A stretch of 64,000 nucleotides of DNA from NCBI GenBank assembly GCA_963808815.1, contig CAWEGI010000016.1, positions 186,001 to 250,000 of the forward strand, in the 5' to 3' direction. Source of the DNA: DATBLE01 sp963808815. GTDB lineage: Bacteria; Actinomycetota; Thermoleophilia; Gaiellales; Gaiellaceae. A program made the position numbers and the translations under genes. The notes beneath the pieces are model-generated. The model had not been told where the DNA came from, made no database searches, and was given only the letters and a program-made list of their open reading frames with translations. Shown here in pieces: positions 1 through 7,919 of the stretch (position 1 is its first letter; every line of letters begins with the position of its first letter).

Positions 1-1720
1 CCGCCGGGGCGATCAGGCCCGTTCGCCCGTCGCGGACCGCCTCCCGCCCTGCCTCGCGCACGGCGGCGGCGACGAGGTGGTCGGGCTTGGCACGGACGAA
101 ACGGGGCGGCTCGTCTCCCGCGCGGTACGCGATCGGCGGAGCGACGTCGGGGGCGATCAGCGGGAGCAGAGGCAGCGCCAGCTCCATGACCTCTGCCGGA
201 ACGCGGTAGGCAAGTCGCAGCTCCTCGACCGCCGGCGACACATCCGGTGCCAGATACTGGACGACCTCGTCCCAGCCGCTGTACGAGATCGGCCCCGACG
301 ACTGGGCGATGTCGCCGAGCACCGTCACGGCTCCCGACGAGCGCCGTGCGAGCATGCGCAGTTGCATCGGCGTCAGGTCCTGGGCCTCGTCGACGATCAG
401 GTGGCCGCGGGCAGGGTCGGGCCCCTCGAGGAGGGCGCGCGCCTCGTCCAGGAGTGACAGGTCCGCTTCGCTCCAGCCCCGGCCGCGGCCCGACCGGAGG
501 AGGCGTTGCTCGTCCTCGTCGAGGATGCCGTCCGCGGCGGCTGCGAGCTGTTCGGGGCTCGTCATGAGGCGCCGGACGAGCTGTTCGCACCTCGGACGAG
601 GCCACAGCGCGCCGAGTGTGCGGTTGAGGAAGCCGCCGCTCCGTAGGGTCGCTTCGATGTCGTCGAACGAGTGATAGGCGGCGTTGCCGAGGCGCGCCGT
701 GTAGCGCTCGTAGAACGCCCGTACGAGCTTCATGCGCAGGCGCTCCCGCCCGGCGGCATGGTCGGCCGATTCCGCCTGCGCGTCCTCGATCAGCCCGCCG
801 ACCTCCTCCGGCGAGAGTCGCAGCTCCACTCCCTCGAGGCGGATCGCGAGCAATTCCTCGGGCGGCCGCGGCAGCGCCCGCACGGCGGCGGCGATCACCT
901 TTGCCAGCCGGGCGTCGCCCTTCAGGCGCGCGACCTCGGCCGGGTCGGACCGAGCCGCCTCGATACCGTCGACCAGCTCGTTCACCGCCCGCTGCTCGAC
1001 GCGCTCCTCGCCGAGCATGGGGAGGACGTGCGAGATGTAGTCCATGAAGACCGGGTTGGGCCCGACGACCAGCACGCCGCTCCGCTCCAGCTCGCGCCGG
1101 TAGGTGTAGAGCAGCCAGGACGCACGGTGGAGGCCCACGGCCGTCTTGCCGGTTCCCGGGCCCCCCTGGATGACGAGGACGCCGTCCGGCTCGCGGGTGA
1201 TCAGGCGGTACTGGTCGGCCTGGATCGTGGCGACGATGTCGCGCATGCGCTCGTCGCGGCTGCGCTCGAGATCCTCGAGCAGGATGTCCGCGACACCGTG
1301 GACGACGTCCCCGGCGGAGCCGTCGAGCGGCTCGTCGTAGAGGTCGAGAAGCCTGCGGCCCTCGGCGCGGAAGCGGCGCCGGAGCACGACGCCGTGAGGC
1401 TCCGCGACCGTCGCGGTGTAGAACGCCCTTGCGGCCGGCGCCTGCCAGTTGACCACGATCGGCGTCTGCTCCTCGTGCACCCAGCGGCGGCCGACGTACA
1501 GTGGCCGGACGACGCCGTCGAGGTCGAGCCGGCCGAAGCAGAGGCCGCGTTCGGCGTCGTCGAAGGTGACGAGCCGCTTCGCGGCCCAGGCCTCCAGCAC
1601 GAGCGCCTCGACCTCGCCGATGCCGGCCTCGCCGGCCCGCTCCACCTGCCGCCGCATCTCCTCCAGGCAGGCGTAGGCATGGTCGACGTAGGCCTGCTCC
1701 GACTCGAGCTCGGGGTGCAT
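1..1720 (-). CDS. HelD-like superfamily 1 helicase, 3' end cut by window edge
   Basis: Reading from the ATG at 1720 gives 573 codons with no stop before the window edge, so the C-terminus is missing. Walker A is seen as GGPGTGKT with Lys192. A DEAQDLTP motif II and a VLGDIAQ motif III follow further on. The N-terminal stretch with YVGRRWVHEEQTPIVVNWQAP and a FYTATVAEPHGVVLRRRF segment is typical of the actinobacterial HelD family. Those ATPases release stalled or inactive RNA polymerase, while older annotations call them DNA helicase IV. It lies 10 bases downstream of the MOSC gene and is probably co-transcribed with it. A general UvrD-type helicase is the alternative. Confidence 0.85.
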   Translation of the reverse strand, partial: MHPELESEQAYVDHAYACLEEMRRQVERAGEAGIGEVEALVLEAWAAKRLVTFDDAERGLCFGRLDLDGVVRPLYVGRRWVHEEQTPIVVNWQAPAARAFYTATVAEPHGVVLRRRFRAEGRRLLDLYDEPLDGSAGDVVHGVADILLEDLERSRDERMRDIVATIQADQYRLITREPDGVLVIQGGPGTGKTAVGLHRASWLLYTYRRELERSGVLVVGPNPVFMDYISHVLPMLGEERVEQRAVNELVDGIEAARSDPAEVARLKGDARLAKVIAAAVRALPRPPEELLAIRLEGVELRLSPEEVGGLIEDAQAESADHAAGRERLRMKLVRAFYERYTARLGNAAYHSFDDIEATLRSGGFLNRTLGALWPRPRCEQLVRRLMTSPEQLAAAADGILDEDEQRLLRSGRGRGWSEADLSLLDEARALLEGPDPARGHLIVDEAQDLTPMQLRMLARRSSGAVTVLGDIAQSSGPISYSGWDEVVQYLAPDVSPAVEELRLAYRVPAEVMELALPLLPLIAPDVAPPIAYRAGDEPPRFVRAKPDHLVAAAVREAGREAVRDGRTGLIAPA

Positions 1721-1730
1721 CGGGAGACTG

Positions 1731-2507
1731 CTACGCGGGTTCGACGCTGTCACCGAGTGCCACGCGCCCCGGCTCCACCACCTCGGCCCAGACGCCGAAG
1801 GGCAGCGGCTCGGTCGACTCGACGCCGTCGCGGTACTCGGCGAGGACGTCGAGCGTCGGCAGGTTGCGTACGCCGGTCTCGGGGTGGCGGCTGGTGACGA
1901 TGCAGCGGCCGGTGTGGCCTCCGACGGCGACGATCGCGTCGCCGATGCGGACGCGGCGGCCGATCCACTCGTCCTCCTCGTGCGGTCCGATTCCATCGAC
2001 CCCGAACAGCATCCTGAAGCGGCGCGGGTCGATCGGCTCGGAGATCCCGGCCGCCTCGCGCATCGCCTCGAGCGAGCCCCTGGAGAGAATCGAAACCGGC
2101 GCGCGGCCGCGATCGACGCCGGCCCCGGCCTCGACGCACTGGACCAGCCGCAGCTCGCGCCCGACGAACGAGGTGAGCGCGCCCGACCAGGGGCCGACGA
2201 CCAGGCGCCCGTGGACGTCGCGTCCGTAGAAGACGGTGGTCACGGGCTCGCCGAGCTCGACCTTGCCCTCGGCGACGCTGCCGTCGGGGAAGCGGAACGT
2301 GAGCGCCGAATCGGTCTCGTCCCAGCGCACGGCGATCTGCTGGAGCTCGCCGAGCTGCTTGCCGTTCAGCAGCCGGCCGCTGTCGCCGATGACGTGGAAG
2401 CGCCGGTTCTCGAGCACGCCGAACGGCTCGAGCTCGACCGCGTGGCACTGCTCGAGCGCCATTCCCTTCACGGGGGCGACGTTGATCCAGGCGATCCGGC
2501 CGGCCAT
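1731..2507 (-). CDS. MOSC domain protein (molybdenum cofactor sulfurase-type)
   Basis: The protein is 258 residues from the ATG at 2507. A start at 2549 is possible but adds an unrelated N-terminus. The N-terminal part (RIAWINVAPVKGMALEQC) is the beta-barrel domain that often precedes MOSC domains. The MOSC core includes FGVDGIGPHEEDEWIGRRVRIG, and the GGHTGRCIVTSRHPETG segment carries the conserved Cys. MOSC proteins bind and transfer sulfur or the molybdenum cofactor; the substrate here cannot be told. The helicase gene follows after 10 bases on the same strand. A divergent small gene starts 71 bases away. Confidence 0.8.
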   Translation of the reverse strand: MAGRIAWINVAPVKGMALEQCHAVELEPFGVLENRRFHVIGDSGRLLNGKQLGELQQIAVRWDETDSALTFRFPDGSVAEGKVELGEPVTTVFYGRDVHGRLVVGPWSGALTSFVGRELRLVQCVEAGAGVDRGRAPVSILSRGSLEAMREAAGISEPIDPRRFRMLFGVDGIGPHEEDEWIGRRVRIGDAIVAVGGHTGRCIVTSRHPETGVRNLPTLDVLAEYRDGVESTEPLPFGVWAEVVEPGRVALGDSVEPA

Positions 2508-2578
2508 GCCCCAAGTCTCGCAGGCGCGTATATGGTCCAGCGACCGCACCGTTAGGCGACCTGGAAAGGACGGTCGAG

Positions 2579-2725
2579 ATGCAGCTGAAGATCCGGCGCT
2601 CCCAGCCGAAGCGGAACCGGAAGAAGCAGGCGCTGATCGCAGCGAGCGCCGTCGGGCTGGCTGCGGGGGCGACGATGCGGCGCAGGCGGCATCGGCAGCA
2701 CGACGAGGAGCCGGCCGAGGACTGA
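2579..2725 (+). CDS. small basic single-helix protein, unknown
   Basis: This 48-residue ORF starts with ATG after a good ribosome binding site (GGAAAGGA, 8 bases upstream). The first 16 residues are strongly basic (MQLKIRRSQPKRNRKKQ), followed by a short hydrophobic segment of about 15 residues (ALIAASAVGLAAGAT), then an Arg/His-rich and acidic tail. It may be a small inner-membrane protein with a charged cytoplasmic end. I do not recognise a family. A long inverted repeat lies just downstream and separates it from nucS. Confidence 0.5.
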   Translation: MQLKIRRSQPKRNRKKQALIAASAVGLAAGATMRRRRHRQHDEEPAED

Positions 2726-2739
2726 GCCCTCCGCCCGAT

Positions 2740-2774
2740 CGGACGTGTCCCGGGACAGTCCCCGGACACGTCCG
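2740..2774. repeat. 15-bp inverted repeat upstream of nucS
   Basis: Left arm CGGACGTGTCCCGGG and right arm CCCCGGACACGTCCG pair with one mismatch around a 5-base loop. The inner part contains the palindrome GGGACAGTCCC (2752-2762), which recurs in close form at 18406-18433. No T-run follows, so a terminator is doubtful. The right arm covers the expected -35 region of nucS (putative -10 TACGGT, 2785-2790). It could be an operator or a dispersed palindromic element. Confidence 0.6.
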
Positions 2775-2796
2775 AAAGGGCCAGTACGGTGCCCCG

Positions 2797-3468
2797 GTGC
2801 GCCTGCTCGTGGCTCGCTGTGAGGTCCGCTACACCGGTCGCCTGACCGCAATGCTGCCGGAGTCGACGCGGCTGCTGATCTTCAAATCGGACGGCTCGGT
2901 GCTCGTCCATGCCGACGCGGGCGGCTACAAGCCCCTGAACTGGATGACGCCGCCGACGACGGTCGAGGAGTCGGACGGCCTGATCGTCGTCCGCAAGCGC
3001 GCCGGCAGGGCCGAGGACTGCCTCGAGATCCGGCTCGCCGAGGTGCTGAGCGACGTGTCCCACGAGATGGGGGAGGCGGCCGGGTTGGAGAAGGACGGCG
3101 TCGAGCGCGACCTCCAGGAGTTGCTGGCCGACCGGCCGGAGGCGCTGGGCGAGGAGCTTCGCCTCGTCCGCCGCGAGTGGCCGACGGACATCGGTCCCGT
3201 CGACCTGATGTGCCGTGACCCCGACGACGGCTGGGTGGCGGTCGAGGTGAAGCGGATCGCCGGGATCGAGGCGGTGGAGCAGCTCGTCCGCTACTTGGAG
3301 CGGATCCGGCTCGATCCCGCAAGAGCGGACTGCCGCGGCGTGCTGGCGGCGACGCGGTTCCGGCCGCAGGCGCTGACGCTGGCCGACTCGCGCGGCGTGC
3401 GCTGCGCGGAGGTCGACCTCGCCGTGCTCCGCGGCGAGCGCGAGCCCGAGCTCACGCTCTTCAGCTGA
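2797..3468 (+). CDS. nucS: endonuclease NucS (EndoMS), non-canonical mismatch repair
   Basis: The 223-residue protein matches NucS in length and pattern. The N-terminal domain reads RYTGRLTAMLPESTRLLIFKSDGSV. The C-terminal nuclease domain carries Asp136, Glu150 and Lys152 in the arrangement D-x13-E-x-K. NucS cleaves both strands at mismatches and replaces MutS/MutL in many Actinobacteria and Archaea. The extreme C-terminus ends in ELTLFS, resembling the sliding-clamp binding tail of the family. The GTG start at 2797 gives the expected N-terminus; longer in-frame starts add unrelated sequence. The putative -10 box ends 6 bases before the start, suggesting a leaderless message. Confidence 0.93.
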   Translation: MRLLVARCEVRYTGRLTAMLPESTRLLIFKSDGSVLVHADAGGYKPLNWMTPPTTVEESDGLIVVRKRAGRAEDCLEIRLAEVLSDVSHEMGEAAGLEKDGVERDLQELLADRPEALGEELRLVRREWPTDIGPVDLMCRDPDDGWVAVEVKRIAGIEAVEQLVRYLERIRLDPARADCRGVLAATRFRPQALTLADSRGVRCAEVDLAVLRGEREPELTLFS

Positions 3469-3567
3469 GCGACGAATCTCCGGAGGACCGCCAGGAACGG
3501 CGACGCCAGCTCGCTTCGGCACCACTCGGCGTGGAGTTCTTGCTGTGAACGGGGTACGTCGCTACTT

Positions 3568-3607
3568 AGCACGATCGGTCGTTCTTGAGAATACGACCGG
3601 TCGTGCT
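3568..3607. promoter_or_regulatory. double-palindrome operator and promoter of the TetR gene
   Basis: Two near-identical 12-bp palindromes, ACGATCGGTCGT (3571-3582) and ACGACCGGTCGT (3593-3604), sit 22 bp centre to centre, about two helical turns. Extended to 15 bp (agc- and -gct ends), the two arms also form an inverted repeat with one mismatch. A promoter lies across them: TTGAGA (3585-3590), 16-bp spacer, TATTTT (3607-3612). The predicted transcription start coincides with the GTG at 3620, so the mRNA would be leaderless. The arrangement fits two TetR dimers binding one DNA face and repressing their own gene. Confidence 0.75.
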
Positions 3608-3619
3608 ATTTTGTCAAGC

Positions 3620-4240
3620 GTGAGCGCGACGAGGAGGCGCCGCGCCGACGGCGAGCAGACCCGCGCGAACATCCTCGACGCGGCGACGAAGCTCGCCACG
3701 GTCGAGGGGCTCGACGGCCTCTCGATCGGGCGGCTGGCCGACCACATCGGCATGTCCAAGAGCGGCCTCTATGCGCACTTCGGGTCGAAGGAGGAGCTCC
3801 AGCTCGCCGCTATCGACACCGCCACGCAGATCTTCACCGACGCCGTGATCCGGCCGGCGCGCGAGGCCGACACCGCGCTGGGCCGACTGGAGGCGCTCTG
3901 CGAGAACTTCTTTCGCTACCTGGAGCGGCCGGTGTTCCCCGGCGGCTGCTTCTTCGCCTCGGCCACGGCCGAGCTCGATACGCACCCCGGGCCGGTGAAA
4001 GAGAGGCTGGTCGAGTCCCTGGACGGATGGCTGGCGCTGATCGAGCGGCGCGTCCGCGAGGCGCAGGAGGCCGGCGAGCTCGACGCGGCCGAGGATCCGG
4101 CCCTGCTCGCGTTCGAGCTCGACGCGTTCATGAAGATGGGCAACTCGCTGCGTGTGCTCCACGGAGGACGCAGCGGCCTCGCCCAGGCTCGCGCCGCCGT
4201 CCGGACCAGGCTCGAGCGAGCCCGTGTGACGAAGCGGTAA
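3620..4240 (+). CDS. TetR/AcrR family transcriptional regulator
   Basis: From the GTG at 3620 the protein has 206 residues. The N-terminal DNA-binding domain is clear: TRANILDAATKLATVEGLDGLSIGRLADHIGMSKSGLYAHF, with the helix-turn-helix followed by the GSKEEL linker. The C-terminal ligand domain resembles the TetR_C group with FFRYLERPVFPGGCFFASATAELDTHPGPVK, seen in regulators of efflux or of fatty-acid-type metabolites. An upstream start at 3545 would run through the operator and promoter and is rejected. Autoregulation through the palindromes at 3568-3607 is likely. The inducer and other targets are unknown. Confidence 0.9.
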   Translation: MSATRRRRADGEQTRANILDAATKLATVEGLDGLSIGRLADHIGMSKSGLYAHFGSKEELQLAAIDTATQIFTDAVIRPAREADTALGRLEALCENFFRYLERPVFPGGCFFASATAELDTHPGPVKERLVESLDGWLALIERRVREAQEAGELDAAEDPALLAFELDAFMKMGNSLRVLHGGRSGLAQARAAVRTRLERARVTKR

Positions 4241-4292
4241 GAACCCCTCCACAGCCGATGCGCGTCGCGCTTCCGTTGCCCATGCTGACGAC

Positions 4293-4760
4293 GTGCCCAG
4301 GATCGCGACCGCCCTCGCGTTGCTCGGCTTCGTCCTCGGCCTGGTGTTGCTCTGGCAGGGCTCGAAGGCTGCCCGGCCGGTGCTGGTCGCCGATCCGGTG
4401 CGGACCCCCGGTGTCGTCAATCCCGACGTCACGCAGGCGACGATCGGCCAGACGATCTGCAAGTCGGGCTGGACGCGCACGATCCGTCCGCCCGTGAGTT
4501 ACACGAATGAGCTGAAGATCCGGCAGATGCGCGAGTACGGCGTGGGCGGAAGCCCCTCCGACTACCAGGAGGACCACCTGATCAGCCTCGAGATGGGTGG
4601 TCACGCGACCGATCCGCGCAACCTCTGGCCCGAGCCCTACCCGCACGCGTCCGACGTCGACCGGATCGAGAACGAGATCAACGACGAGATCTGCTCGGGG
4701 AAGATCACGCTCGCCGAGGGGCAGCAACGGGAGTCGGAGATGAAACACCGCTCGGGCTGA
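4293..4760 (+). CDS. exported HNH-like (His-Me finger) protein, unknown
   Basis: The protein has 155 residues with an N-terminal membrane anchor or signal (ATALALLGFVLGLVLLWQ). Beyond it lies a small domain with an ICKSGWTRTIRPP segment and a core reading EDHLISLEMGGHATDPRNLWPEPY. An Asp-His pair followed by a conserved Asn-Leu-Trp-Pro segment is how several HNH/His-Me finger nuclease-like proteins look, but full zinc-binding cysteines are absent. I infer an extracytoplasmic nuclease-like fold with no proven activity. The GTG at 4293 is the only start that keeps the signal. The TetR gene ends 52 bases upstream. Confidence 0.6.
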   Translation: MPRIATALALLGFVLGLVLLWQGSKAARPVLVADPVRTPGVVNPDVTQATIGQTICKSGWTRTIRPPVSYTNELKIRQMREYGVGGSPSDYQEDHLISLEMGGHATDPRNLWPEPYPHASDVDRIENEINDEICSGKITLAEGQQRESEMKHRSG

Positions 4761-4772
4761 CAAGATGCGTGC

Positions 4773-5399
4773 GTGCTGGAGCTGACGCCCGACGAGCTGC
4801 TGTCGACGACCCGGGCCGTGCGCAAACGGCTCGACCTCGAGCGGCCGGTGGAGCGCGGTGTACTCGAGGAGTGCCTCCGGCTCGCGCAACAGGCGCCGAC
4901 GGGCAGCTACCGGCAGAACTGGCACTTCGTCACGGTCACCGAGCCCGAGCCGCGGGCCGCTCTGGCCGAGCTGTGGCGGCAGGGCGCTGAGAAATACCTC
5001 GCCGGGATCGGCGATCCGGAGGAGATCCCGGGGATGATGGGCCGCGTCGTCGGCGGCGTCTTCCACCTGCGCGACCACCTGCACGAAGTGCCGGTCCACG
5101 TGATTCCGTGCATCGAAGGCCGGACCGACGGCAAGGGTGTCTTCGCCCAGGCGTCGACGTGGGGGTCGATCATGCCGGCCGCCTGGAGCTTCATGCTGGC
5201 GGCGCGCTCACGCGGGCTCGGCACGGTCTGGACGACGTTCCATCTGTTCCGCGAGGAGCAGGCGGCAGAGCTGCTGGGGATCCCGTTCGACCAGGTTATG
5301 CAGGCGGCGCTGATCCCGGTCGCCTACACGGTCGGTACGGAGTTCAAGCCGGCGGTGCGGGCGCCGCTCGACACCTTCGTGCACTGGGACCGCTGGTAG
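4773..5399 (+). CDS. nitroreductase family FMN oxidoreductase
   Basis: The 208-residue protein opens with a typical nitroreductase N-terminus (STTRAVRKRLDLERPV), where the Arg residues contact FMN phosphate. It contains LAQQAPTGSYRQNWHFVTV, the FMN-binding loop usually seen as APSGGNxQPW. Near the C-terminus RGLGTVWTTFHLFREEQ and LGIPFDQVMQAALIPVAYT complete the fold. The family uses NAD(P)H to reduce nitro compounds, quinones or flavins; the substrate is unknown. The GTG start at 4773 is 12 bases after the previous stop. The nitrilase gene on the other strand converges after 4 bases. Confidence 0.85.
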   Translation: MLELTPDELLSTTRAVRKRLDLERPVERGVLEECLRLAQQAPTGSYRQNWHFVTVTEPEPRAALAELWRQGAEKYLAGIGDPEEIPGMMGRVVGGVFHLRDHLHEVPVHVIPCIEGRTDGKGVFAQASTWGSIMPAAWSFMLAARSRGLGTVWTTFHLFREEQAAELLGIPFDQVMQAALIPVAYTVGTEFKPAVRAPLDTFVHWDRW

Positions 5400-5403
5400 G
5401 CCG

Positions 5404-6330
5404 CTACCGGACGCCCTTGCGGGGCGTCACCTTCAGCTCGAGCACGTCGGGCCGGTGGTAGTGGCCCGCCGGGTCGAAGCGCTGCCGCTCCTCGTCGAGC
5501 CGCTGCGGCTCGAGGTCGGCGTACAGGACGCCCTCCTCGCCGTAGAGAGGGCCGGCGAGGTACGAGCCGTCCGGAGCGAGAATCGCCGACCCACCGCGGC
5601 CGAGCACGTCCAGTCCGGCGAGCTCGTCCTTGAGCGGAAACTCGTCGGGGTACGAGCCCGCCCGCTGGAAGTGCGCCGGCGCCACCACGAACGCGCGCGA
5701 CTCGCGCGCGATGTGCACGAGCGTTGCCTGCCACGCGTCGCCGTCGTCGGCGGTCGAGGCGATGTAGATCTCGACGCCGGATTCGTACAAGGAGAAGCGC
5801 GCGAGCGGCATGTAGTTCTCCCAGCAGATCAGCCCGCCGATCCGCCCGATCGGAGTCTGCAGTGCGCGGAGCCCGCCGCCGTCACCCTGGCCCCAGATCA
5901 GGCGCTCGTGGTTCGTCGGAACCAGCTTGCGGTGGTGGACGGCGAGCTCTCCCTCCGGTGAGTGGTAGAGGAGGGCGTTGTAGAGCGTCCCCGGCTTCCC
6001 GGGATCGCGCTCGTTGACACCGGTGACGAGCCACACCTCGTTGTCCCGAGCGATCTCGCCCAGTCGGTCCGCTGCGGGGCCGGGCACCTCGACCGACTCA
6101 CGTGCGAGCATCGCGAACGAGCCCTTCGCGCGTGGGTCGGCCCAGCCGGCCAGGTATTTCGCCCAGGCCGAGCTGGGGTAGGCCGGGAGGAAGGTCTCCG
6201 GGAAGACGACGAGGGACGCGCCCGCGGCCTTCGCCTCGGCGGTCAGCACGGCCAGCTTGTCGAGTGTGGCCTCCCGGTCGAGGATGACCGGCTCGGCCTG
6301 GACGCAGGCGACGCGGACCGGCCCGTTCAT
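5404..6330 (-). CDS. nitrilase (carbon-nitrogen hydrolase superfamily)
   Basis: The 308-residue enzyme shows the full catalytic set: Glu45 (VVFPETFLP), Lys135 (HHRKLVPTNHER) and Cys169 (GLICWENYMP). The sequence around the cysteine and the following EIYIASTADDGDAWQATLVH is that of true nitrilases (branch 1: aliphatic, aryl and arylacetonitrilases), not amidases. The reaction would be nitrile plus water to carboxylic acid plus ammonia. It is the last gene of the trp-led operon, overlapping the methyltransferase stop by ATGA. A role on an indolic or other tryptophan-derived nitrile is a guess from position only. Confidence 0.87.
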   Translation of the reverse strand: MNGPVRVACVQAEPVILDREATLDKLAVLTAEAKAAGASLVVFPETFLPAYPSSAWAKYLAGWADPRAKGSFAMLARESVEVPGPAADRLGEIARDNEVWLVTGVNERDPGKPGTLYNALLYHSPEGELAVHHRKLVPTNHERLIWGQGDGGGLRALQTPIGRIGGLICWENYMPLARFSLYESGVEIYIASTADDGDAWQATLVHIARESRAFVVAPAHFQRAGSYPDEFPLKDELAGLDVLGRGGSAILAPDGSYLAGPLYGEEGVLYADLEPQRLDEERQRFDPAGHYHRPDVLELKVTPRKGVR

Positions 6331-7061
6331 CGGCCGTACACCGAGACGTGCCGGGGACTGGAGGCGGTGAACGGCTGTCGGTTCCAGTCGCCCCAGCGCT
6401 CCTTCAGCTCGAGGCCGGCGAGGCGCGCCATCAGATCGAGCTCGCCGGGAAAGGCGTAGCGCAGATTGACGGGGTAGAGCTTCGTGCCCGCCTCCGTGAT
6501 CACGACGTGGTTGCTCTCGATCACCTGTGCGACGGGGTCGTGCCTCGATGCGTCCAGGAAGACCTCGTCCGGGTTGAGCTGCGTCACCTGTGTGCGTTGG
6601 CCACGGTCGAAGCGTCCGAGGTCGGGGAGGAAGACCTCGATCAGGAACACGCCTCGGTCCGCCAGATGCGTCGCGACGTTGGCGAAGCACCGCACCTGGT
6701 GCTCCTGGCTCGACAGGCCGAAGAACGTATTGAAGGCGACGAAGATCAGCGAGTAGGTACCGTCGACTCCGACGTCGGCGAAGTCGCCCATCGTCACGGG
6801 AATGCTGTCGCCGCCGGGCTTCTCGCGGAGCTTCGCGACCATCGCCCCGGACGCGTCGATTCCGTGCACCTCGAAGCCGCGCTCGGCGAGCGGGAGGGCG
6901 ACCCGCCCTGTGCCGATCGCGAGCTCGAGCACCGGGCCCGCGCCGGCGAGCGACGCTAGTGTCTCGACCGCTCCCTCGGTGTCCAGTCCGAGGTCGACTA
7001 CGTGCTGGTCGTAGACATCGGCGATCCGATCGCCGTAGGTCGCAGGCCCGTACGCCTCCAT
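6327..7061 (-). CDS. class I SAM-dependent methyltransferase
   Basis: The 244-residue protein has the SAM-binding motif I VLELAIGTGRVALPLAERG (roughly residues 44-62), then the acidic residue of motif II in VHGIDASGAMV. DGTYSLIFVAFNTFFGL takes the position of motif IV. The family includes small-molecule methyltransferases, and the substrate is unknown. It begins 9 bases after the metallo-hydrolase gene and its stop overlaps the nitrilase start, so it belongs to the trp-led operon. Confidence 0.82.
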   Translation of the reverse strand: MEAYGPATYGDRIADVYDQHVVDLGLDTEGAVETLASLAGAGPVLELAIGTGRVALPLAERGFEVHGIDASGAMVAKLREKPGGDSIPVTMGDFADVGVDGTYSLIFVAFNTFFGLSSQEHQVRCFANVATHLADRGVFLIEVFLPDLGRFDRGQRTQVTQLNPDEVFLDASRHDPVAQVIESNHVVITEAGTKLYPVNLRYAFPGELDLMARLAGLELKERWGDWNRQPFTASSPRHVSVYGR

Positions 7062-7070
7062 GCGCGAACG

Positions 7071-7919
7071 CTACCTCGCGCGCAACGCGCCGATGTTCTG
7101 CTGGAAGCCCTCGGCGAAGGTCCAGTCGGCGTACTCGGCCGGGATCTCGTGGTCGCCGGGCCTCGCGGCGAGCTCGACGATCGTCTCGATGTACCTCCGG
7201 ACTGTGCTCAGCGACTCCGCGCCGGCCGGCGGGCCGTGGCCGGGGACGACGTGGTCGGGCTCGAGCGCGGCCAGGCGGTCGAGGATCGCGAGCCAGCTCT
7301 CCGGCGGATGGCCTCGAGTGAGGTTCAGGTGCGAGCCGACGCCGACGAGGTCCCCGGTGAAGAGCACGCGGTCGCCGGGCAACCACACGACCGAGTCGCT
7401 CGTCGTGTGGGCGGCACCGCACTCGATCGCCGTAGCGCCCCCGAGCTCGCGCTCACCGGTGAACGTCTCCGTCGGGAGCGCGAGCTCCAGGCCCGGGATC
7501 TCGGCGACGATTCGGCGGCCCTGCTCGCGCTCCCACTGGGGCGCGTCCTGTTCCTCCAGTTCGGCCAGGTACGTCTCCATCTCCTCCTGCATACCGGCGA
7601 CGCGGCCGGGCCCGGCCTCGGCGATCGTCGCCGCGGTCGTCTCCGCCGCCAGGATCGGGACGTCCGCAAACGCCTGCGCGCCGCCGTAGTGGTCGAAGTC
7701 GGCGTGGGTGATGAAGAGCCGCTCGGCCGGGGCGGCGAGCTCCTCCGCCGCGGCGCGCAGGTCTCTCGCTGCCCCGGGCGTGAAGCCGCAGTCGACGACG
7801 AGGGCGCGGCCGCCGAGGTCGGCGATGCCCGCGTTGCCGACGCCGGCGCCGGAGTCGACGGCGACGGCTGCCCAGGCATGCGGTGCGATCTGCTCGAAGC
7901 GGTAGTGGTCGGAGATCAT
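7071..7919 (-). CDS. MBL-fold metallo-hydrolase
   Basis: The 282-residue protein has the metallo-beta-lactamase motif HADFDHYGG (HxDxDH form), a GAAHTTSDSVVWLPGDRVLFTGD segment supplying the third metal-binding positions, and VVPGHGP near the C-terminal side. This pattern fits a two-metal hydrolase of the glyoxalase II/MBL-fold type, with substrate unknown. The first histidine pair being HxD rather than HxH is a variation. Its ATG overlaps the trpA stop (ATGA), so it is translationally coupled to the tryptophan genes. Confidence 0.8.
   Translation of the reverse strand: MISDHYRFEQIAPHAWAAVAVDSGAGVGNAGIADLGGRALVVDCGFTPGAARDLRAAAEELAAPAERLFITHADFDHYGGAQAFADVPILAAETTAATIAEAGPGRVAGMQEEMETYLAELEEQDAPQWEREQGRRIVAEIPGLELALPTETFTGERELGGATAIECGAAHTTSDSVVWLPGDRVLFTGDLVGVGSHLNLTRGHPPESWLAILDRLAALEPDHVVPGHGPPAGAESLSTVRRYIETIVELAARPGDHEIPAEYADWTFAEGFQQNIGALRAR

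Noticed and set aside
671..1897. A 408-codon open frame on the plus strand
   Set aside because: It is antisense to the HelD-like helicase, whose Walker A and DEAQ motifs are clear on the minus strand.
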